This document shows, one piece after another, positions 43,429 through 53,517 of a stretch of 64,000 bases of DNA. Position 1 is the stretch's first letter, and the number at the start of each line of letters is the position of its first letter. The translations under genes were made by a program, and so were the position numbers. The stretch covers positions 2,694,624 through 2,758,623 of the forward strand of contig NZ_LT985747.1 in NCBI RefSeq assembly GCF_900289175.1, given 5' to 3'. Source of the stretch: Paenibacillus faecalis. Lineage in GTDB: Bacteria; Bacillota; Bacilli; Paenibacillales; Paenibacillaceae. The notes beneath the pieces are model-generated. The model made no database searches and was not told where the DNA came from. It saw only the letters and a list, made by a program, of their open reading frames with translations.

Positions 43429-43586
43429 TGACGCACCTCCGTATATGTACTTCATTTCTTTTTTTATTGTACTCTCTTTTTTTCGTATTACAAATTTGGC
43501 CCAATTTACGAAATAGACATAAACGATGGAAAAAGGTAAGATAAGAAGTATAATTTTACATATCCTGTCGAGGGAAGGAATCGCCT

Positions 43587-43889
43587 ATGAAACTAATGAT
43601 TTCCCGATTCATCGCAATCATTATTTTAGTCATACCAGGCTTTATGGCGATGAAGGGCTTTTTAATGATGAAAGACACCGTCTTCGACTATATATCCGCA
43701 CATGGCAACGATCAGATCATAAATCCTTCGTTCCAGTGGCTTCATTTTGGCGGTGGTCTGCTCCTGTTTGTCCTAGGCATCAGTTTTTTGGGAGGATGGA
43801 TATTGTACCGGGATCGCAAGCGCAACTACGTAGGTCCACGATTCAAGCAAAAACGGCCTCGGCCCGATGCTGCTACACGCTCCCGTTAA
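43587..43889 (+). CDS. yqzF: DUF2627 membrane protein (YqzF-like)
   Basis: 100 residues, two transmembrane helices (about 5-27 and 52-75; the second is HFGGGLLLFVLGISFLGGWIL) and a basic tail. The linker DYISAHGNDQIINPSFQW fits DUF2627. Divergent from the bkd operon, which matches the Bacillus location of yqzF beside the bkd regulator. Function unknown. Confidence 0.85.
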   Translation: MKLMISRFIAIIILVIPGFMAMKGFLMMKDTVFDYISAHGNDQIINPSFQWLHFGGGLLLFVLGISFLGGWILYRDRKRNYVGPRFKQKRPRPDAATRSR

Positions 43890-43930
43890 AAGCTACAATC
43901 CGCCCGTAAAACGGCTTTATATGGGGAGAA

Positions 43931-43976
43931 TAATAAACACCGGGGATATTGGTCCATACCCGGTGTTTATTTTTAT
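43931..43976. terminator. Bidirectional terminator between converging genes
   Basis: AAACACCGGG and CCCGGTGTTT arms around a 14-base loop, with ATTTTTAT after it on the plus side and TATTATT on the minus side. Confidence 0.85.
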
Positions 43977-43989
43977 GTAGCTTCATAAA

Positions 43990-44199
43990 TTATTCCATTA
44001 AAGCATCCCTTAATTTACTGGACATTCTTGCCTGTTTGGATTGTTTCAATGCGGCTTTACGGAGATTCAAGTTTTGGCGATTGACAGATTCCAACTCCTC
44101 CAACAGCTGCTTTACAAGCAGCGCAGCTTCACTGCTTAATTGACCTTTTTCCTCCAAACGTTTAGCTTGGTTCGCCAGATTTAAGACGGTATCATTCAT
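43990..44199 (-). CDS. Small coiled-coil protein, unknown
   Basis: 69 residues, wholly helical and charged, with a heptad-like pattern (LANQAKRLEEKGQLSSEAALLVKQLL... NLRKAALKQSKQAR). AAAGGAAG precedes the ATG. No domain recognised. It lies between yqzF (convergent) and an SDR gene on the same strand, separated by a short gap. Confidence 0.5.
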   Translation of the reverse strand: MNDTVLNLANQAKRLEEKGQLSSEAALLVKQLLEELESVNRQNLNLRKAALKQSKQARMSSKLRDALME

Positions 44200-44244
44200 G
44201 CTGTGAACTTCCTTTCCAGAACAAACTTATAGCCTCTATCTATA

Positions 44245-45132
44245 TTACTCTATATGCAAGCCTTTGACGTACTCTGCGATCAATTCAGGCATCCATTCTT
44301 TTAAATTCCAAAACGTAAATCCGGCCTCCGCAGCCAAGCTGTTATCCATGGTCCAATCTCCCGGTATTCCGAACGGCGACATATGCTCTGCCTCAGCAGA
44401 GAGCTGTAATGGCGCTGTCTTGCCTGTCTCAGCCTTGATCATGTCCATAATCTCCGGCACAGATATGGCCCCGTTGGAACAAGCATTAACAGGCCCCTCA
44501 AATTTAACTTCCCCTGCCCATTGCAGAAATTGAGCTGCTTCTTCCGCATGGATAAAGGAGATGAGAGCTTCCGGCGCAGGCAGTCCGATAGCTTCCCCTC
44601 TCAAAGCATGCTCAATATGGAATAGAAGCCTCTTGGTGTAATCATCTATCCCCAGAACGATTGGGAAGCGTACAGCTGTGACGTTTAGATCATGGCGGCT
44701 AAAGAGAACCGCTTCGGCTTGACGCTTTCCTTCTTTATAATTATATTCCCCGCTTTCGCTTGGAACAGCTTGATAAAGGTATGGGTCAAAATCTTCTTCC
44801 TTAAGTGGATGATCTGCAAAATCATAAACCGAAAGTGTTGAGGTCAGAACATAATGATCGATTCGACCAGCAAAAAGCTGTGCCGCGTGATCTGCTTCTT
44901 CCGGGGTGTAACAAATGTTATCATAAACTACATCAAACTCAGCATTCCCAATGGCCCGGCTTAAACTTTCAGGGTCCTTTCGGTCGGCTACAAGTCGTTT
45001 GACATTATCACCGAAATCATCCTTATTGTTTCCTCTTGTTAATAAGGTCACCTCAGCTCCGCTGTCGATCAGGTTCGCAACCAATCTTTTTCCGAAGAAA
45101 CGAGTGCCTCCCAGCACTAAAACTTTTTTCAT
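44245..45132 (-). CDS. NAD-dependent epimerase/dehydratase family protein
   Basis: 295 residues, extended (atypical) SDR. The nucleotide-binding VLVLGGTRFFGKRLVANL is the GxxxFxG-type variant of SDR proteins. Further segments are FDVVYDNICYTPEEADH and the active-site region VLTSTLSVYDF with Ser, then NYKEGKRQAEAVL where the usual Tyr-x3-Lys pair is YKEGK. Sugar-nucleotide epimerase or reductase activity is likely; the substrate cannot be read from sequence. Monocistronic, upstream of the spo0A 3' end. Confidence 0.8.
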   Translation of the reverse strand: MKKVLVLGGTRFFGKRLVANLIDSGAEVTLLTRGNNKDDFGDNVKRLVADRKDPESLSRAIGNAEFDVVYDNICYTPEEADHAAQLFAGRIDHYVLTSTLSVYDFADHPLKEEDFDPYLYQAVPSESGEYNYKEGKRQAEAVLFSRHDLNVTAVRFPIVLGIDDYTKRLLFHIEHALRGEAIGLPAPEALISFIHAEEAAQFLQWAGEVKFEGPVNACSNGAISVPEIMDMIKAETGKTAPLQLSAEAEHMSPFGIPGDWTMDNSLAAEAGFTFWNLKEWMPELIAEYVKGLHIE

Positions 45133-45484
45133 AGAATTATCCCCCCTGATTCATGTTCATCATGTTAAAGAATTCTCTGGCTCAGATGCCCATATAACCT
45201 TTTCTTCACCCTCAGCTTGAATTCCTTTTATTTTCGACGTCAAATAAAAAATTGATACAACGAAAAACGCCACTCCTGCAAAAATGAATTTGCAAAGTGA
45301 CGTATTTGAATGATTATGTCTGTAAAATGTAACGTCTGATCAATTTCTGCCGAAAATGTTGGCGCTTGCGGAAAGTTGATGAACATTCATGCGCAATAGT
45401 TCAAAGGAATCTGCGATGAGTCCAATTAACCTTCAGGAACGGCCTGCTTTACTCACCGTTATCTTTCCGCGTAGCACCAGCATT
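45133..45484. other. Intergenic region between the SDR gene and spo0A
   Basis: Holds the upstream flank of the SDR gene and the spo0A terminator listed separately. A 90-codon plus-strand frame (45389-45661) runs antisense into spo0A and is a shadow. Nothing else stands out. Confidence 0.4.
45260..45304 (-). terminator. Terminator of spo0A
   Basis: On the minus strand ACGTCACTTTGCAAA pairs with TTTTGCAGGAGTGGCGT (one bulge), followed by TTTTTCGTTG. It lies about 180 bases beyond the spo0A stop, so the transcript has a long 3' tail. Confidence 0.6.
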
Positions 45485-46288
45485 TCAAGACACCTTATGT
45501 TCAATCCTCAGCTTGTCAGCTACCATAGCTATGAATTCAGAGTTCGTTGGTTTAGATTTACTAATATTGATCGTATAACCAAACAGATGACTGATCGAGT
45601 CGATATTACCGCGCGTCCAGGCGACTTCGATCGCATGTCGGATCGCACGTTCCACACGTGAAGGCGTTGTCTTGAATTTCTCAGCAATAGCCGGATACAA
45701 CGTTTTTGTAATAGAACCCAAAATCTCAATGTTGTTATATACCATCGTAATGGCTTCCCGTAAATATTGGTAACCTTTAATATGAGCAGGAACGCCAATT
45801 TCATGAATGATGGATGTAATATTTGCATCCAGATTCTTGCCTTTACCCATAGGAACAACATTGGATTTCAGGCTGCTAAACGACGAACTCGCGGACATAC
45901 TGTTAGGTACTCCTACCAGCTGACGAATTCGGCTGGCCAGCACTTCCATATCAAATGGTTTTAAAATATAGTAAGAAGCACCTAACTGCACGGCACGCTG
46001 AGTGATGTTTTCTTGACCGAATGCTGTGAGCATAATGACCTTCGGTTGTGGTGATAAATTCATATCGCGCAGCCGTTCAAGAACGCCGAGGCCATCCAAA
46101 TGAGGCATAATAATATCAAGAATTAAAACATCAGGAACTTTGCCGGTTTCCTCGATCATACTGAGAACTTCCTCACCATTGTAAGCAACGCCGGTTACGA
46201 TCATATCTTGCTGATCTGAAATGTATTCTCCAAGCAGGTTTGTAAACTCACGGTTGTCGTCTGCCAATAGTACCTCGATTTTTTGCAA
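45485..46288 (-). CDS. spo0A: Sporulation master regulator Spo0A
   Basis: 267 residues. I take the TTG at 46288 as the start: it follows AAAGGAGGAG at 6 bases and yields a standard response-regulator N-terminus ([15 protein letters not shown]); the longer frame from 46360 lies over the promoter. Receiver domain: acidic pocket Asp10-Asp11, phospho-acceptor Asp58 in [10 protein letters not shown], Thr/Lys switch residues in MLTAFGQ and YILKPFD. The C-terminal DNA-binding domain has [16 protein letters not shown] and [17 protein letters not shown]. It controls sporulation entry. Confidence 0.96.
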   Translation of the reverse strand: MQKIEVLLADDNREFTNLLGEYISDQQDMIVTGVAYNGEEVLSMIEETGKVPDVLILDIIMPHLDGLGVLERLRDMNLSPQPKVIMLTAFGQENITQRAVQLGASYYILKPFDMEVLASRIRQLVGVPNSMSASSSFSSLKSNVVPMGKGKNLDANITSIIHEIGVPAHIKGYQYLREAITMVYNNIEILGSITKTLYPAIAEKFKTTPSRVERAIRHAIEVAWTRGNIDSISHLFGYTINISKSKPTNSEFIAMVADKLRIEHKVS

Positions 46289-46343
46289 TTCGTGCTCCTC
46301 CTTTATCATATCAGTTACTTTATTTTGATTTCTCGTAAGTAAA

Positions 46344-46379
46344 GTTTTCGACATAGTCATTAAAATTCCTTCTGTCGAA
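46344..46379 (-). promoter_or_regulatory. Predicted sigma-H promoter of spo0A with two 0A boxes
   Basis: -35 GAAGGAATT (46372-46364), 11-base spacer, -10 GTCGAAAAC (46352-46344) fit the sigma-H pattern with one mismatch. TTCGACA (46347-46353) overlaps the -10, and TGTCGAA (46373-46379) abuts the -35. Both equal the Spo0A recognition core, so positive or negative autoregulation is likely, as in Bacillus. Confidence 0.7.
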
Positions 46380-46463
46380 AATTATTTTTCTTTATTTTTT
46401 TTCCAAGTTGTTTTATAATGAATGTTTTGTTTCAAATTATTTCTTATTTCGTCTTAATACGAC

Positions 46464-46501
46464 AAAAAATCTTAAGGCATCAGCCTGCCTTAAGATTTTT
46501 A
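46464..46501 (-). terminator. Terminator of spoIVB, overlapping its stop codon
   Basis: AAAAATCTTAAGGCA and TGCCTTAAGATTTTT pair perfectly around GGCTGA-like loop bases; the T tract TTTTTTGTCG follows on the minus strand. The spoIVB stop at 46480 lies in the loop. Confidence 0.88.
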
Positions 46502-47808
46502 GCTTTGTCTTGAGTTGAAGGAAGAACTCCTGAGTCCTGAAGCATCCATTCAATAAAACACCCATAACCTGATTTGGGATCATTCACGAAGACGTGCGTA
46601 ACCGCTCCGATTAGTTTTCCGTCTTGTACAATCGGGCTTCCGCTCATCCCTTGTACGATTCCGCCTGTTTTCTTAAGGAGTCTTGGATCGGTTATTCGCA
46701 GCACCATTCCCTTAGTCGCGGGAGAATCCTGTCGTGAAACATGAATGATCTCGATTTTAAACCGCTCGATTTGCTGTCCTTCTACAACGGTCAAAATTTC
46801 AGCAGGACCAGCCTTTACTTCATTCGCTAAGGCCACAGGAATCGGCTCTGGATATAGACTTTGACTTGGCATTTTGTCCATTTTCCCAAAAATCCCAAAG
46901 TGAGTATTTCGCTCCACATTACCCAGTACTCGTCCATCTTTCAAAAAATGAGCACGCTTCTCACCAGGCTCCCCTTCTTCACTGCGTGAAATTGAAGTAA
47001 CATTGGACTGCATGATTTGCCCGCTTCCGACTTCAATCGGAGTTTGGGTATTCATATCTGTGATGACATGTCCTAAAGCTCCATAAATCTTTTGGTGAGG
47101 TGCATAAAATGTCAATGTTCCTACACCTGCAGCAGAATCACGAATATATAGACCAAGGCGCCAGGATTGATCTTCATCATCATAAGCAGGAGTGAGTTTT
47201 GTCTTCATTTCCTTGTTATTACGTTTAAACGTAATGTCCAATGGTTTTTTCGAAACACCGGCTTTTTCAACGATTTTTGCAACTTTTGTTACATCATCCA
47301 ATGCAATTCCATCCATCTCAGTTAACAAATCGCCCAATTTAAGTCCTGCCATTTCTCCAGGTGATGATTTTATTCCGTTGGAATGCACAAGGTGATGACC
47401 TACAACCAAAATACCGGCAGATTTCACTTTAACCCCAATCGTTTGCCCACCTGGATACACTTTAATTTCAGGCATCACATTAACATGTACTGTCTTAAGA
47501 GGAATTTTCCCGAATAATTTCAATGTGATTTCTGCCTTGCCGCTTTGCAGAGGGTTCAGCTTTAATGGCTGATTAAGCGAAACATTAAGCGATGACCGGT
47601 TTGATCCGTTGATTTGCAATACATCCGGACGATCAACAGAAGCCTGAGCCTGTACCGGCATAGCAAGGTTCAGCTTTCCTTGCTGCCCTGTAATCAAACG
47701 AATTTCATCTGGCAATACCGCTAAAGACTGAACAGGTTCAGTTCCAACGAAACAAAGAAAGAAAGCAAGAATAAAACCGAGAAATTTTCTCCTGAGGTTA
47801 GGGTTCAA
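46480..47808 (-). CDS. spoIVB: Signalling serine protease SpoIVB
   Basis: 442 residues, started by a TTG 11 bases after AGGGAG. An uncleaved-type signal anchor spans residues 9-27 (FLGFILAFFLCFVGTEPV). A PDZ domain lies at about 120-200 (GILVVGHHLVHSNGIKSSPGEMAGLKLGDLL). The C-terminal S55 peptidase domain has its His in GALGHVITDM and its catalytic Ser in GMSGSPIVQDGKLIGAVTHV. Made in the forespore, it cleaves SpoIVFA across the intermembrane space to release pro-sigma-K processing. Downstream of recN, upstream of spo0A. Confidence 0.94.
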   Translation of the reverse strand: MNPNLRRKFLGFILAFFLCFVGTEPVQSLAVLPDEIRLITGQQGKLNLAMPVQAQASVDRPDVLQINGSNRSSLNVSLNQPLKLNPLQSGKAEITLKLFGKIPLKTVHVNVMPEIKVYPGGQTIGVKVKSAGILVVGHHLVHSNGIKSSPGEMAGLKLGDLLTEMDGIALDDVTKVAKIVEKAGVSKKPLDITFKRNNKEMKTKLTPAYDDEDQSWRLGLYIRDSAAGVGTLTFYAPHQKIYGALGHVITDMNTQTPIEVGSGQIMQSNVTSISRSEEGEPGEKRAHFLKDGRVLGNVERNTHFGIFGKMDKMPSQSLYPEPIPVALANEVKAGPAEILTVVEGQQIERFKIEIIHVSRQDSPATKGMVLRITDPRLLKKTGGIVQGMSGSPIVQDGKLIGAVTHVFVNDPKSGYGCFIEWMLQDSGVLPSTQDKAKNLKAG

Positions 47809-47910
47809 TGGCTGTCACGCTCCCTTTTTCTTCTTTCGCTTGACGAAAAGGTTGGTCGCCAATTGCGTACCTTTAAGTTAACCCTGCCTTCAGTCTTTTA
47901 TAACTGTCAA

Positions 47911-49650
47911 TCATTGACCCGATGCGCTTTTGGACGCTTTTTGCGCTTTCGCCAAATTGAGCATCTCTTGGGCATGATGAAGCGTTTTTTCCGTAATTTC
48001 AACGCCGCCAAGCATACGGGCAAGCTCCATGACACGGCCTTCTTCGTTCAATGACTCAACCTGTGTCATCGTCCTTCCTTCATCCAACTTCTTCTCAATT
48101 AAGTATTGATGATCTGCCATGCAAGCGACCTGCGGAAGATGGGTAATCGAGAATACCTGACATGTTTTAGCCAGTATGTACAGCTTCTCAGCAATCGATT
48201 GTGCCGCACGACCGCTGACACCGGTATCCACTTCGTCAAATATAAGGACAGGAATTTTATCATGTCTTGCAAAAATGCTTTTCATCGCGAGCATAATTCT
48301 TGAAAGCTCACCGCCAGAAGCAATTTTGGCTAAAGGTCTTAGCGGTTCACCGGGATTTGGAGAAATAAGAAATTCTGCCGTATCGATTCCCTGTTTACCT
48401 AAACGAATACGCCTTCCCTCATATTCATAACCGTTCGAATCATCCTGCAAGTCCATTCGCACTTCAAGCGTCGTTCGTCCCATCTGCAGATCTTTAAGTT
48501 CCTGCTCAACTTGTCTGGCTAGATCAGAAGCACATTGTTTTCTCGCTTCGCTAAGTTCTTTTCCTAACTCCAACAATTCCTTAAGCAGCTCATCTCTACG
48601 GCTGGTTAAAGTTTCAATATGCTCTTCTTTATTTTCAAGCAAGTCCACTTCCTGCTCAATGCGTTTGTAGTATGCCAGTATTTGCTCTACATTATCCCCA
48701 TATTTTCTACGCAAACCGGAAATCATATTTAAACGTTGTTCAATCTCATTCAGCCGCTCCGGATTGAATTCGATCTGATCCCTATAGTCACGTAATTGAA
48801 ATACGACATCCTCCAGCTGGTAATATGCGGACTGAAGTTGTTCAGTCAAAGGCTTTAGCCCTTTCTCATCAAAACGGGACACATCATCTATACGTGTTAA
48901 TGCACGGTTAATCGCTTCAAGGCCTTGCGCTCCGTACAGAAGCTCATATGCGCTGCCTACAGAATCCATCATCTTCTCGCTGTGTGCCAGCTTGATTCGC
49001 TCTTCAGATAATGACTCATCTTCCCCCGGCTGAAGTTCAGCAGCAGCGATCTCCTCCAGCTGAAAGCGATACATATCCAGCATTTGATACGCTTTTTGAC
49101 TGGATTCTTGCAAATCATTCAGTTCCTTTTCAACTTTGATGAACTGGCTGTATTTTTCCTGATATTTCTGTTTAATCGGATGAATCAAACTTTCCCCATA
49201 AGTATCGAGCAGACTAAGATGCTTATCAGAACGCAACAAACTCTGATGCTCATGCTGACCATGTATATTAATCAGCTGTTCACCAATTTCACGCAGCATA
49301 CTAAGGTTTACCAGCTGCCCGTTTATACGCGATGTACTTTTTCCTTGTGAAGTCAATTCCCTTCGAATGAGCAAATGCTCTTCAGGGCTCCCCTTAATAC
49401 CAAGCTTTTTCAAAGCACTCCAGACAGGGTGCGCTTCGGAAAGGTCGAACAGAGCTTCAATTTCAGATTTATCGCAGCCATACCGAACCAGATCCGCCGA
49501 GCCGCGCCCACCTGCTATAAGTCCCAGTGCATCTATTATGATCGATTTACCGGCTCCTGTTTCACCGGTTAAAACATGAAATCCCGGAAAGAACTGAACA
49601 TCTACCGCTTCCACAACCGCCAGGTTTCGAATAGATAAGGTCACTAACAT
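47911..49650 (-). CDS. recN: DNA repair protein RecN
   Basis: 579 residues from the ATG after GGAGGTGC. SMC-like: Walker A GETGAGKSII (29-36) at the N-terminus, a long coiled coil in the middle (about 155-370) with a hinge, the signature LSRIMLAMKSIF and Walker B VLIFDEVDTGVSG towards the end, then the D-loop and SITHLPQVACMADH. It gathers broken DNA ends for recombination repair. It lies between argR and spoIVB in the standard order. Confidence 0.95.
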   Translation of the reverse strand: MLVTLSIRNLAVVEAVDVQFFPGFHVLTGETGAGKSIIIDALGLIAGGRGSADLVRYGCDKSEIEALFDLSEAHPVWSALKKLGIKGSPEEHLLIRRELTSQGKSTSRINGQLVNLSMLREIGEQLINIHGQHEHQSLLRSDKHLSLLDTYGESLIHPIKQKYQEKYSQFIKVEKELNDLQESSQKAYQMLDMYRFQLEEIAAAELQPGEDESLSEERIKLAHSEKMMDSVGSAYELLYGAQGLEAINRALTRIDDVSRFDEKGLKPLTEQLQSAYYQLEDVVFQLRDYRDQIEFNPERLNEIEQRLNMISGLRRKYGDNVEQILAYYKRIEQEVDLLENKEEHIETLTSRRDELLKELLELGKELSEARKQCASDLARQVEQELKDLQMGRTTLEVRMDLQDDSNGYEYEGRRIRLGKQGIDTAEFLISPNPGEPLRPLAKIASGGELSRIMLAMKSIFARHDKIPVLIFDEVDTGVSGRAAQSIAEKLYILAKTCQVFSITHLPQVACMADHQYLIEKKLDEGRTMTQVESLNEEGRVMELARMLGGVEITEKTLHHAQEMLNLAKAQKASKSASGQ

Positions 49651-49690
49651 ATATTGCACCTCCGACCCGAATCTGATCCATGATCATTAT

Positions 49691-50140
49691 TCAAGAAATA
49701 TATCCTTTGATTTGTGATACGACCATCTCGCTATCTTCCTCAGTGCGACAGATCAATAACATCGTATCATCTCCGCATATGGTACCTAAAAGATGTGACC
49801 ATTCCATATTGTCCAATAAAACGGCAATGGAATTGGCCGTACCTGGCAAGCACTTTATGACAACCAGATTACCTGTACGATCGATATGCACAAAATTGTC
49901 AACAAGCGCGCGCTTTAATTTTTGAACCGGATTATAGCGCTGGTCTGTTGGCATGGAGTATTTGTACCGGCCATCATCCATAGGCACTTTAATAAGGAGC
50001 AATTCCTTGATATCTCTGGATACAGTCGCTTGCGTCACTTGAAATCCTTCAGATCTCAGTGCCTCTACCAACTCATCTTGAGTTTCGATTTCCTGATGCG
50101 TAATAATATCCCTGATTTTAATATGTCTTTGTCCCTTCAT
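49691..50140 (-). CDS. argR: Arginine repressor ArgR/AhrC
   Basis: 149 residues. N-terminal winged helix ([29 protein letters not shown] with the SR of the family); the C-terminal hexamer domain ends [14 protein letters not shown], whose Asp pair binds arginine. Represses arginine synthesis and activates catabolism. It lies between the RecN gene and an unknown membrane gene; the ribosome site is GGGGGGC, unusually G-rich. Confidence 0.94.
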   Translation of the reverse strand: MKGQRHIKIRDIITHQEIETQDELVEALRSEGFQVTQATVSRDIKELLLIKVPMDDGRYKYSMPTDQRYNPVQKLKRALVDNFVHIDRTGNLVVIKCLPGTANSIAVLLDNMEWSHLLGTICGDDTMLLICRTEEDSEMVVSQIKGYIS

Positions 50141-50167
50141 TTGTAAAGCCCCCCGATTTTCATTCAG

Positions 50168-50647
50168 CTAGTCGCTTCCAATCCATTCTTCGTCCGACCA
50201 ATCCATCGTTATTCGCCGAATAGTGTTTTCGTTCATGTCGATGTACAGCAGTCCAGCACATTCCGGATACAATAACATAAATGGCATAAGCCCGTCCCTG
50301 ATCCCGCTCCCTGTCCAATCCAAAGGTTTACGTTCTCGGGACAACTTGACAAGATATAAGTCACCGCTATCATCTGTCACCACGTAATCAATAAACAAAC
50401 GACTGTAAACCGGCATTTCATCCGTATCAAAGGTCAGGTTGACTTTTACCTTTCCCCCGATAACTTCATACCCTTCCTGTTCAATCAGCTCAATTGCAGG
50501 GTGATCAGGTATAACCTCATTGATGGGTACGCCAGGAAGCTGACTTGATGCCGGCGATGTAAGCCAGCGGTTGAGCCGCCATACCAACAACAGGATTACA
50601 ATGATCCCGATCAATACCATAAGTAGCCCATCATAACGTTCATTCAT
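50168..50647 (-). CDS. Membrane-anchored hypothetical protein
   Basis: 159 residues. A single N-terminal membrane helix (about 7-28, GLLMVLIGIIVILLLVWRLNRWL) followed by a soluble, acidic domain with the look of a mixed alpha/beta fold (NLTFDTDEMPVYSRLFIDYVVTDDSGDLYLVKLSRE). I do not recognise the family. It sits between tlyA and argR, where Bacillus has no such gene, so it may be limited to Paenibacillus relatives. Its start lies close to the tlyA stop. Confidence 0.6.
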   Translation of the reverse strand: MNERYDGLLMVLIGIIVILLLVWRLNRWLTSPASSQLPGVPINEVIPDHPAIELIEQEGYEVIGGKVKVNLTFDTDEMPVYSRLFIDYVVTDDSGDLYLVKLSRERKPLDWTGSGIRDGLMPFMLLYPECAGLLYIDMNENTIRRITMDWSDEEWIGSD

Positions 50648-50699
50648 CCATTCTCACCTCGAACCTTTATTCGCGGAAGAATGGAGCAACTCCTTTTTT

Positions 50700-50735
50700 T
50701 CAGCAAAAGAAACTCATCATTTAGATGAGTTTCCC
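50700..50735 (-). terminator. Hairpin at the tlyA stop codon
   Basis: AAACTCATC and GATGAGTTT pair around a 5-base loop that includes the tlyA stop (TGA); followed on the minus strand by CTTTTGC and then an eight-base A/T tract. Likely a weak terminator. Confidence 0.65.
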
Positions 50736-51589
50736 GTAAATGTATGAGTCGCCTGCTGCACAACGCTGTCGATCCATTGACCCAACTGTTCCGGAATAGG
50801 TTGTGAAACATCCCCCGGTTCTTCCGTTTGGGCTTCACGCTCCGGCATGATCTGCCAGTGAGCTAAAAATTCAATATTTCCTTCGCCTCCGGTTATAGGG
50901 GAGAAGGTAAGTCCTTTTAACTCAAATCCCAATTGATGAGCAAAGGTAAGCACTTGAACCAGAACTTCTCGATGCACCTTAGGGTCTCTTACAACCCCGG
51001 ATTTACCAACCTTATCGCGCCCCGCCTCAAACTGCGGCTTTATTAATGCAGCGACGTCTGCTGGCTTTCTCAAGAGCGGCACAAGCGCTGGTAAAATAAT
51101 TCGCAGCGAAATAAAGGATACATCTATGCTTGCAAAATCAGGAATCGGCCCCTTCAGATCATTTGATGTCATATACCTGAAGTTGGTCCGCTCCATTACG
51201 CAGACTCGCTCATCATTTCGTAGCGACCAATCCAGCTGATTATAACCGACATCTATAGCATATACATATGTTGCTCCATGCTGCAGCGCACAATCCGTAA
51301 AACCACCGGTTGATGAGCCGATATCCAGCATGGTTCGTCCCTTCATATCAATACCAAACGTATTCAGTGCCTTTTCAAGCTTCAAGCCGCCACGGCTAAC
51401 ATAAGGATGAACTGCACCTTTTACTTTAATGTCGGATGATCTTGGTATTTTCATACCTGCTTTTTCAATACGTTCGCTCCCGGAATATACAAGCCCCGCC
51501 ATGATGGCTGCCTTTGCCTTCTCCCGACTTTCATAATAGCCCTGCTCTACCAGCAAGACGTCAATTCGTTCTTTTTGTGTTGAATCCAT
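50717..51589 (-). CDS. tlyA: TlyA-family rRNA methyltransferase (YqxC)
   Basis: 290 residues from the ATG (MDSTQKERIDVLL) preceded by GGAG; an ATG seven codons upstream is in frame and overlaps the dxs stop. S4 RNA-binding domain first (RIDVLLVEQGYYESREKAKA), then an FtsJ-type Rossmann methyltransferase with the SAM motif MLDIGSSTGGFTDCALQ and the KDKE-like catalytic residues (IDVGYNQLDW; ASIDVSFISLR). Family members methylate ribose 2'-OH of rRNA. Directly downstream of dxs. Confidence 0.92.
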   Translation of the reverse strand: MDSTQKERIDVLLVEQGYYESREKAKAAIMAGLVYSGSERIEKAGMKIPRSSDIKVKGAVHPYVSRGGLKLEKALNTFGIDMKGRTMLDIGSSTGGFTDCALQHGATYVYAIDVGYNQLDWSLRNDERVCVMERTNFRYMTSNDLKGPIPDFASIDVSFISLRIILPALVPLLRKPADVAALIKPQFEAGRDKVGKSGVVRDPKVHREVLVQVLTFAHQLGFELKGLTFSPITGGEGNIEFLAHWQIMPEREAQTEEPGDVSQPIPEQLGQWIDSVVQQATHTFTGNSSK

Positions 51590-51609
51590 CTTTGTCTCCT
51601 GACCTGTCA

Positions 51610-53517
51610 TTAGGACGAAAAGCTTCTTCTGCCTGCCGTCGTTGAGCTGGCAGAGATTAACCCTCGAACTTCAGCACATACGGCTTCCGTAGTTAAACCT
51701 ACCTCCGTTCGCTGGTCTTTAATGCTTCCATGCTCGATAAAACGATCCTCAATGCCCATCAGAGATACAACCGCATCATGAATCCCCTCAGAAGCAAAAT
51801 ATTCGAGCACGGCGCTACCAAGACTTCCAGCTTGAGACGCTTCCTCCAAGACAATCATCGCCGTCTTTGAGGCAGCGAGTTTACTGAGCATCTCCTCATC
51901 CAGAGGCTTGAGGAAACGAGCATTGACAACCTGAACCTGAATTCCTTCACGCTTCAGCATATCTGCTGCTTCTTCAGCCACCTGAACCATCGGACCAATT
52001 GCCAGAATTGCACAGCCTTCACCGGAGCGAACCATTTCCCATTTTCCGATTGGAATAGGGACAAGCTCGGCATCCAAAGGCACACCTCTTCCATTAATTC
52101 GAGGATAACGATATGCAATCGGGCCATCATTATATTCAAGCGCCGTCTTCATCATATGACGCAATTCGTTCTCGTCCTTCGGCATCATTAATACAATGTT
52201 AGGGATATGTCGCATAAATGCAATATCATATACACCTTGATGGGTTTCTCCATCCGGTCCGACAAAGCCGGCACGGTCAATGGCAAATATAACATTGGCA
52301 TTATGGCGGCATATGTCATGGACGATCTGATCATAGGCACGCTGCATGAAAGTGGAATACACCGCATAGATCGGCTTCATTCCTTCCATGGCAAGTGCCG
52401 CACACATGGTCGCAGCATGTTGCTCAGCAATTCCCACATCGATCATACGGTCTGGAAACTGCTTGCTGAACGGAATCAATCCTGAACCACCTGGCATCGC
52501 CGGGGTGACAGCTATAATCCGCTCGTCTTGCTCTCCAAGCTCAACCAAGGTTTTGCCGAACACTTCCGTATACATTGGATTGCCAACAGCCTTTAGTACT
52601 TGCCCCGATTCTATTTTGTAAGGAGAAATCCCGTGCCACTTATGAGAGTCGGATTCGGCAGGCCGGTAACCCTTCCCTTTCGTTGTTACTGCATGAATCA
52701 GAACAGGGCCATCAACATTGTCAGCTTGACGCAAGGTTTCAATAAGCTTACCCAAATCATGCCCGTCAACGGGACCTAGGTAAGTAAAGCCAAGCTCTTC
52801 AAACAAAACACCTGGCACCATCATATATTTCAGACTGTCCTTCAGCTTCTCAGCCGTCTTGGCAAGCCTGTCACCGATAGCCGGAATTTTCTTTAACAGG
52901 CTCTCGACCTCATCTTTAGCTCGCAAATAATGACGATCAGAACGGATATTGCTCAAATAATTGTGCATAGCGCCTACGTTAGGTGCTATCGACATCTCAT
53001 TATCGTTCAGCACGACCATCAGCTTCTTCTGTTCGTGACCGATATGATTCAATGCTTCAAAAGCCATACCGCCGGTTAGCGCACCGTCTCCAATCATAGC
53101 GATAACACGGTTATCGTCACCTTTCAAATCACGAGCCATCGCCATTCCCATCGCTGCGGATAAGGAGGTGCTGCTGTGTCCGGCTTCCCAAACATCGTGT
53201 TCGCTTTCAGCACGTTTAACAAAACCGCATAGTCCTTTATGTTTTCGCAGGGTATCAAATTTGTCCATTCGACCTGTCAAAATTTTATGAACATATGCTT
53301 GGTGACCCACGTCGAATATGAATTTGTCCCGAGGACTCTCGAAACAATAATGCAAGGCCAGCGTGAGCTCAACCACTCCCAAATTGGATGCGAGATGTCC
53401 ACCGGTTACCGATAGCTTTTCAATTAAAAACTGGCGGATTTCTCCTGCAAGATCAGCTAATTCGTCAACAGATAGATTTTTTAATTGTTCTGGTTGTTTA
53501 ATGTTCGGAAGCAGCAC
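51610..53517 (-). CDS. dxs: 1-deoxy-D-xylulose-5-phosphate synthase
   Basis: 635 residues, GTG start. Thiamine-diphosphate enzyme with the N-terminal [16 protein letters not shown] (His), the cofactor site [28 protein letters not shown], the pyrimidine domain [18 protein letters not shown] and the transketolase C-terminal domain. It condenses pyruvate and glyceraldehyde-3-phosphate, the first step of the MEP isoprenoid pathway. Next to ispA, which uses the pathway products. Confidence 0.96.
   Translation of the reverse strand: MLLPNIKQPEQLKNLSVDELADLAGEIRQFLIEKLSVTGGHLASNLGVVELTLALHYCFESPRDKFIFDVGHQAYVHKILTGRMDKFDTLRKHKGLCGFVKRAESEHDVWEAGHSSTSLSAAMGMAMARDLKGDDNRVIAMIGDGALTGGMAFEALNHIGHEQKKLMVVLNDNEMSIAPNVGAMHNYLSNIRSDRHYLRAKDEVESLLKKIPAIGDRLAKTAEKLKDSLKYMMVPGVLFEELGFTYLGPVDGHDLGKLIETLRQADNVDGPVLIHAVTTKGKGYRPAESDSHKWHGISPYKIESGQVLKAVGNPMYTEVFGKTLVELGEQDERIIAVTPAMPGGSGLIPFSKQFPDRMIDVGIAEQHAATMCAALAMEGMKPIYAVYSTFMQRAYDQIVHDICRHNANVIFAIDRAGFVGPDGETHQGVYDIAFMRHIPNIVLMMPKDENELRHMMKTALEYNDGPIAYRYPRINGRGVPLDAELVPIPIGKWEMVRSGEGCAILAIGPMVQVAEEAADMLKREGIQVQVVNARFLKPLDEEMLSKLAASKTAMIVLEEASQAGSLGSAVLEYFASEGIHDAVVSLMGIEDRFIEHGSIKDQRTEVGLTTEAVCAEVRGLISASSTTAGRRSFSS

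Noticed and set aside
45389..45661. A plus-strand ORF at the spo0A 3' end
   Set aside because: Antisense to spo0A, no ribosome site, unlikely composition.
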